Source: Vibrio stylophorae (lineage in GTDB: Bacteria > Pseudomonadota > Gammaproteobacteria > Enterobacterales > Vibrionaceae). From it: a stretch of 64,000 nt of DNA. The DNA is taken from NCBI RefSeq assembly GCF_921293875.1, contig NZ_CAKLDI010000001.1, positions 2,357,915 to 2,421,914 of the forward strand, given 5' to 3'. Each line of letters opens with the position of its first letter. Position 1 is the stretch's first letter. A program made the translations under genes and the position numbers. Below the pieces are notes generated by a model. It was not told where the DNA came from. It did no database searches and saw nothing but the letters and a program-made list of their open reading frames with translations. Of the stretch, positions 59,485 through 64,000 are shown in pieces.

Positions 59485-61698
59485 TTAGTACAAACGGCTG
59501 GCTTCGAGCACGTCATTAATGCCTTCGATGCGCAATGCAACGCGCTGCATGGTTTCCACATGGGCAAGCTCGAGCTCAAAATCCATCACGGTGAGATGCT
59601 GCTTGTAATCGGTACGGCTTTTCATACCCGCCACTTTGATTTTTTCATTGGCGAGAACCGTGGTGATATCTTTCAAAAGACCAGTACGCTCATTGGCAGT
59701 GACGCGTAAGGTCAGAAGATAGCTGCCTTTAAACTCATCGCCCCAGACGGTTTCAATCATGCGTTCAGGCGCATGGTGGCGCAGCTCTTCAAGCTGTTCA
59801 CAATCAGCGCGGTGCACTGAAATACCGCGACCTTGGGTCACATAACCGACAATTTCATCCCCCGGAATCGGCTGGCAGCAACGAGCCAAGTGCGACATCA
59901 GGTTATCCACGCCTTGTACCACGATGGCATCTTGGCGCACTTTTTTACGTGGCTTGTTGTCAGTGTCACTGAGCTTTTCTAAAAGCTGCTGATCTTCCTC
60001 TTCCGCCGTTGGGCTATTGAGCAAGGTATTGAGATGATTGGTGAGCTGATGAATACGAATATCACCACTGCCCACACCAGCGCACAGCTCCTCAAGCGAG
60101 TTGACATTAAAACGCTTGGTGGAGTGTTTCTCCGCATCCTTGATCGATAAGTGCAGTTTCTCGAGCTCTGTTTCAAGGATCTCTTTCCCTGCTGCGATGT
60201 TTTTATCGCGATCTTGTTTGCGGAACCACGCGTGGATCTTAGCGCGTGCACGGCTTGATTTGACAAAACCTAAGTTTGGATTGAGCCAATCACGTGATGG
60301 ATTGGGCTCTTTTTGAGTAATAATTTCGACCTGATCGCCCATGCTGAGCAAATAGGTAAAGGGTACTATACGGCCGCCGACCTTGGCACCAATACAGCGA
60401 TGCCCCACTTCCGAGTGAATATGGTAAGCAAAATCGAGCGGTGTGGCTTCACTCGGTAGGTCAACCACATCGCCTTTGGGCGTAAAGGCATAAACGCGAT
60501 CATCAAAGACTTGGCTGCGAAGCTCATCCAGCACTTCACCAGCATCTTGCATCTCTTCTTGCCATGCCAGCAATTTGCGAAGCCATGCAATTTTCTGATC
60601 ATAGGCAGAGCGACCACTGCTGCCCTCTTTGTATTTCCAGTGCGCAGCGACGCCTAGCTCAGCATCATCATGCATCTGCTGGGTGCGAATCTGAATCTCA
60701 ACCGTTTTACCGTTAGGGCCAAGAACTACGGTATGAATTGACTGATAGCCGTTGGGTTTAGGGTTGGCGACATAGTCATCAAACTCACTAGGAAGATGAC
60801 GATATTTGGTATGCACCACGCCCAGCGCGGCGTAACAATCTTGCAGACGCTCAGCAATAATACGCACGGCGCGCACGTCAAAGAGCTCATCAAAGGCCAA
60901 GCTCTTTTTCTGCATTTTGCGCCAAATGCTGTAGATATGTTTAGGGCGACCATACACTTCAGCACGGATCCCGCCCTCTTTCATCGCCTCATCAAGGTCG
61001 GCAACGAAATGCTCAATGTATTGTTCGCGGTCAATACGGCGCTCAGCCAACTGCTTAGCGATGGTTTTATAGGTATTGGGGTGCTGATAGCGAAAGGCGT
61101 AATCTTCAATTTCCCATTTAAGCTGACCAATGCCCAAACGGTTTGCTAGTGGCGCATAGATGTTGGCACACTCGCGCGCGACCAACAGACGCTCTTGCTC
61201 ATCATGGCTTTTCACTTCACGCAAATAACAGATACGTTCAGCAAGCTTGATGATCACGCAGCGGAAATCTTCCACCATGGATAGTAACATGTGACGCACG
61301 TGGTCCACTTGGCTCGACGACGCTGAGCCTTCCGTGGTGGCGTTGAGCTGACGAATGGCGGCCATCATCTGCACACCATCGATCATCTTAGCAATGCTAC
61401 TACCGTGCTCTTCAAGGACAGTTTCACGGTCAAGGACGCCGGCTTCAACCAAAGGAAAGAGCAAGGCGGCAAGCAAAGTGTCACCATCCATACTCAAGGT
61501 ATTGAGGATCTCCACCATCTCGCGGCCGCGCCACAGCAGCAGCTCGGCCTGCTCATGGCCGGATACGGCTTGCTGACATTGAGGATAAGCCTGTACTAAT
61601 CGCTTGGCTATCGCATCATCCAATGCCAATAAATTCACCCAAGTCTGCCCATCAAGGGGCTGCGCATCGGTCAAATGCGCACCGCGAACTGCAACCAT
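59485..61698 (-). CDS. relA: (p)ppGpp synthetase RelA
   Basis: 737 aa. Ribosome-associated alarmone synthetase. The hydrolase domain (about 30-200) lacks the HD motif (ALLFPLVEAGVLDRETVLEE), so it should only synthesise. The synthetase core is intact (DEAMKEGGIRAEVYGRPKHI, FDDYVANPKPNGYQSIHTVV). TGS, zinc-finger (LARCCQPIPGDEIVGYVTQG) and ACT domains follow. Confidence 0.97.
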   Translation of the reverse strand: MVAVRGAHLTDAQPLDGQTWVNLLALDDAIAKRLVQAYPQCQQAVSGHEQAELLLWRGREMVEILNTLSMDGDTLLAALLFPLVEAGVLDRETVLEEHGSSIAKMIDGVQMMAAIRQLNATTEGSASSSQVDHVRHMLLSMVEDFRCVIIKLAERICYLREVKSHDEQERLLVARECANIYAPLANRLGIGQLKWEIEDYAFRYQHPNTYKTIAKQLAERRIDREQYIEHFVADLDEAMKEGGIRAEVYGRPKHIYSIWRKMQKKSLAFDELFDVRAVRIIAERLQDCYAALGVVHTKYRHLPSEFDDYVANPKPNGYQSIHTVVLGPNGKTVEIQIRTQQMHDDAELGVAAHWKYKEGSSGRSAYDQKIAWLRKLLAWQEEMQDAGEVLDELRSQVFDDRVYAFTPKGDVVDLPSEATPLDFAYHIHSEVGHRCIGAKVGGRIVPFTYLLSMGDQVEIITQKEPNPSRDWLNPNLGFVKSSRARAKIHAWFRKQDRDKNIAAGKEILETELEKLHLSIKDAEKHSTKRFNVNSLEELCAGVGSGDIRIHQLTNHLNTLLNSPTAEEEDQQLLEKLSDTDNKPRKKVRQDAIVVQGVDNLMSHLARCCQPIPGDEIVGYVTQGRGISVHRADCEQLEELRHHAPERMIETVWGDEFKGSYLLTLRVTANERTGLLKDITTVLANEKIKVAGMKSRTDYKQHLTVMDFELELAHVETMQRVALRIEGINDVLEASRLY

Positions 61699-61770
61699 GT
61701 TCTTTCCTAATTCCTATACGCCATCAACGATCCTAAATGACACCACCCGCCCTTGGATGACCTCAATCTT

Positions 61771-63099
61771 TTAAGTTTCGCGAACAAAAAGCGCCATTGA
61801 TTCTAAGTGGCCAGTATGCGGAAACATATCCAACATGCCAAGCCTTACCAGTCGATAGCCAGCGGCATAAAGTGCTTCACTATCCCGTGCCATCGTCGCT
61901 GAATGACAAGACACATAAACAATATGAGTAGGCGCTAAAGTAATGATTTGACTCATGACTTCACGCGCACCTGCGCGTGCTGGGTCAAGCAGCACTTTAT
62001 CGACGCCTTGCTGCGCCCAATCAAACTTCGACACATCCGCACTGAGATCCGCATGATAAAACTGCGCATTGTTGATCCCTTGCGCCTTGGCATTTTCACG
62101 TGCGCGCAGCACCATCTCTTCAACGCCTTCAACACCAATCACCTGCTGGACATGCTTGGCCAGCGGTAAGGTGAAATTGCCGAGGCCACAGAACAGATCC
62201 AACACCCGATCGCTGCTTTTTAGCGCGAGCCAATCAAGGGCTTGTGCCACCATTTGGCTATTCACCTTGGCATTGACCTGCATAAAGTCATTGGGACCCA
62301 CGGCAATTTGGCATTGCGCTACCTCATAGTGATCAGCATGCCCGAGCAAGCACTGATAATCTTTACTGCTTTCAGCAAAATAAAAATTCAGTTGGTGTTG
62401 CTTAGCAAATTCGAGCCACAACGCTTGGTCACAGGCTTTCATTGGCCCTTGGTGACGAAGGCTTAATTGTACGCCATTGGCCAGTAACGCCAGCTGAATA
62501 TGACCCAGTGCGCGTTTCTGGCTATGCTTTGCAACCAAAGCTTGAAGCTGCGGTAATAACGCATTGAGCTCAGCAGCCAGTACCGGACAATCATCCACCA
62601 CCACCACTTCTTTACTGGCGCGGGCACGAAAACCTAATTGATATTCACCTTGATGATTCGGCGCAATACTCAAACGCGCGCTGCGACGGTAGTGCCAGCA
62701 ATCACCTTCAACGGGTTGTGCTTGCGCTGCCACGGCAGCTGCATCGCCACCTTGACGCATCAGCTGCGCTAGACTTTGCTGTTTATGCGCGACCTGCGCA
62801 TCATGAGGTAAGTGCTGCAAATTACAGCCACCACAACGGCCATAGTGCGGACAAGCAGGCGCAACACGATCAGCGCTTGGCTCAAGAATGCGAATTAATT
62901 TCGCCTGAGCGTAGCGACGTTTATCTTCGATAATTTGCGCCAGCACCGACTCTCCGGCCAATGCGCCAGGAATAAATACCGCCTTGCCTTGCCAGTGTGC
63001 AATGCCCACACCTTGATGGTCTAAGCGCTCAACCTGCATGGTTTGATGCTGCTGCGAAACTGATTTTTTACGAGGTGTTGGCTTAAAAAAACGGGCCAT
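61771..63099 (-). CDS. rlmD: 23S rRNA (uracil-1939-C5) methyltransferase RlmD
   Basis: 442 aa. TRAM domain (ERLDHQGVGIAHWQGKAVFI), 4Fe-4S Cys motif CPHYGRCGGCNLQHL with the fourth Cys in DDCPVL, SAM motif LDLFCGLGNFTLPLA and the catalytic Cys in VYVSCHSATMARD. Start ATG at 63099; a GTG at 63114 is in frame. It lies between relA and the divergent barA, the common arrangement. Confidence 0.96.
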   Translation of the reverse strand: MARFFKPTPRKKSVSQQHQTMQVERLDHQGVGIAHWQGKAVFIPGALAGESVLAQIIEDKRRYAQAKLIRILEPSADRVAPACPHYGRCGGCNLQHLPHDAQVAHKQQSLAQLMRQGGDAAAVAAQAQPVEGDCWHYRRSARLSIAPNHQGEYQLGFRARASKEVVVVDDCPVLAAELNALLPQLQALVAKHSQKRALGHIQLALLANGVQLSLRHQGPMKACDQALWLEFAKQHQLNFYFAESSKDYQCLLGHADHYEVAQCQIAVGPNDFMQVNAKVNSQMVAQALDWLALKSSDRVLDLFCGLGNFTLPLAKHVQQVIGVEGVEEMVLRARENAKAQGINNAQFYHADLSADVSKFDWAQQGVDKVLLDPARAGAREVMSQIITLAPTHIVYVSCHSATMARDSEALYAAGYRLVRLGMLDMFPHTGHLESMALFVRET

Positions 63100-63199
63100 G
63101 GTGCGGTGACTCACTGAATTGAAGATGAAAAATTGTCGAATGCGGTGAACTTCTTTAAGCTAAACGCAAGCTTGCTTATTCTCCCATAGATGATTGCCA

Positions 63200-64000
63200 A
63201 TGACCAAGTATGGACTGCGCGCGCGCGTCATTACCCTTACCCTAGCCCCGACTTTGATCATCGGGTTACTCCTCAGTGCCTATTTTACGCTCAACCGTTA
63301 TCACGACTTAGAAAATCAACTAGTCGAAACGGGCGCCAGCATTGTCGAGCCATTGGCGATTTCAACTGAATATGGCATGAGCGCCAATAGCCGTGAAGAG
63401 GTGCGTCGCCTTCTCAGCTATGTCCATCGCAAACACTCTGACATCATTCGAAGTATTGCAGTGTTTGACGATGACAACCGACTATTTGTCACCTCAAATT
63501 TTCACCGTAATTTTGATCTGCTGAAATTTCCTGACAATCAACCGATTCCGCAATCACTGTCCATTAGCCAGCACCAAGACCATTTGGTCTTACGCGCGCC
63601 CATTTTAGCCGAAGCGCGATTTGACCAAACCGACAATCAGGTCACCATGGCCGTACTGGGTTACGTCGCCTTAGAGCTCGATTTAGCGCCGCTTCGCTTA
63701 GCCCAATATCGTGAAATCAGCGTTGCACTCAGCGTGCTACTTTTTGGCCTGCTGCTTTCCGGACTCTTTGCCTATCGCCTATTAAAGGATGTTTCACGTC
63801 CAGTGCGACATATGGTCAATGTGGTGGACCAAATTCGCCGTGGCCATTTAAACGTGCGCATTGAAGGAAAATTACTCGGTGAGCTCGACACCCTGAAAAA
63901 TGGCATTAACGCCATGGCTATTTCATTGTCCGATTATCATGTGGAGATGCAGCAAAGCATCGATCAGGCCACCTCTGATCTGCGCGAAACCTTAGAGCAA
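63200..64000 (+). CDS. barA: hybrid sensor kinase BarA (5' part, cut by window end)
   Basis: The first 267 codons are present and the frame is open to the right edge. Two membrane segments (about residues 9-30 and 176-195) enclose a periplasmic sensor part, followed by HAMP (LLKDVSRPVRHMVNVVDQI, GHLNVRIEGKLLGELDTLKN) and the start of the kinase coiled coil (DQATSDLRETLEQ). The text follows E. coli BarA closely (EPLAISTEYGMS, LFVTSNFH). BarA phosphorylates UvrY/VarA, controlling the small RNAs that titrate CsrA. Confidence 0.95.
   Translation, partial: MTKYGLRARVITLTLAPTLIIGLLLSAYFTLNRYHDLENQLVETGASIVEPLAISTEYGMSANSREEVRRLLSYVHRKHSDIIRSIAVFDDDNRLFVTSNFHRNFDLLKFPDNQPIPQSLSISQHQDHLVLRAPILAEARFDQTDNQVTMAVLGYVALELDLAPLRLAQYREISVALSVLLFGLLLSGLFAYRLLKDVSRPVRHMVNVVDQIRRGHLNVRIEGKLLGELDTLKNGINAMAISLSDYHVEMQQSIDQATSDLRETLEQ

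Overview
The window is a chromosomal core segment of a gammaproteobacterium, most likely a member of the Vibrionaceae. This rests on gene content and order: clpB(promoter only)-pgeF-rluD/bamD/hpf/pheA/tyrA-aroF, a rocS-type GGDEF-EAL gene next to ubiUV, dnaJ-dnaK-grpE/nadK/recN/bamE, luxS-gshA-yqaA, oadGAB, csrA with a Ser/Arg tRNA array, aspartokinase-alaS-recX-recA-pncC/mutS/rpoS-nlpD-pcm-surE-truD-ispF-ispD-ftsB-eno-pyrG-mazG-relA-rlmD/barA. The genus cannot be fixed from the sequence alone. Base composition looks even and no insertion sequence, prophage or CRISPR array is visible.

Layout. 1-7.4 kb: a heat-shock promoter pointing off the left edge (clpB), pgeF and rluD, then bamD, hpf (with a near-consensus CRP site) and pheA behind a Phe-rich attenuator peptide. 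aroF-tyrA runs the other way behind tandem TyrR boxes. 7.4-12.1 kb: the most accessory-looking part, a lactose/cellobiose-type PTS (IIB, IIC, IIA) followed by an unfamiliar TIM-barrel-like gene, with a LacI-type regulator, a perfect operator palindrome and a 39-bp tandem repeat at its outer edge. No glycosidase is present, so the substrate is unknown. 12.1-17.7 kb: a small lipoprotein, then ubiT, a degenerate acetyltransferase-like gene, a c-di-GMP protein (rocS-like), ubiU and ubiV, i.e. oxygen-independent ubiquinone synthesis interrupted by a signalling gene. 17.8-20.1 kb: punR/punC purine export pair.

20-28 kb: dnaJ, dnaK and grpE with sigma-32 promoters, nadK, SOS-controlled recN, bamE, luxS. 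28-34.9 kb: a lytic transglycosylase-like lipoprotein, gshA, an M16 peptidase lipoprotein, yqaA and an MDR oxidoreductase. 35-38.5 kb: Na+-pumping oxaloacetate decarboxylase (oadGAB). 38.8-39.8 kb: eight tRNA genes (six Arg-ACG, two Ser-GCT) downstream of csrA, with a visible recent duplication. 40-46.4 kb: aspartokinase, alaS, recX, recA and pncC. RecX seems to start at a CTG that overlaps the recA stop codon. 46.7-64 kb: mutS, the long rpoS-to-ftsB block with many overlapping genes, eno-pyrG, mazG, relA, rlmD and the first 267 codons of barA.

Functionally this is mostly stress, translation and envelope housekeeping: sigma-32, LexA, CRP and TyrR sites can all be read directly. The best candidates for undescribed biology are the PTS/TIM-barrel cassette, the CTG-started recX, and the coupling of a pseudo-acetyltransferase and a c-di-GMP gene to the ubiTUV genes. 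All functions are assigned by recognition of protein sequence features; no database search was run.
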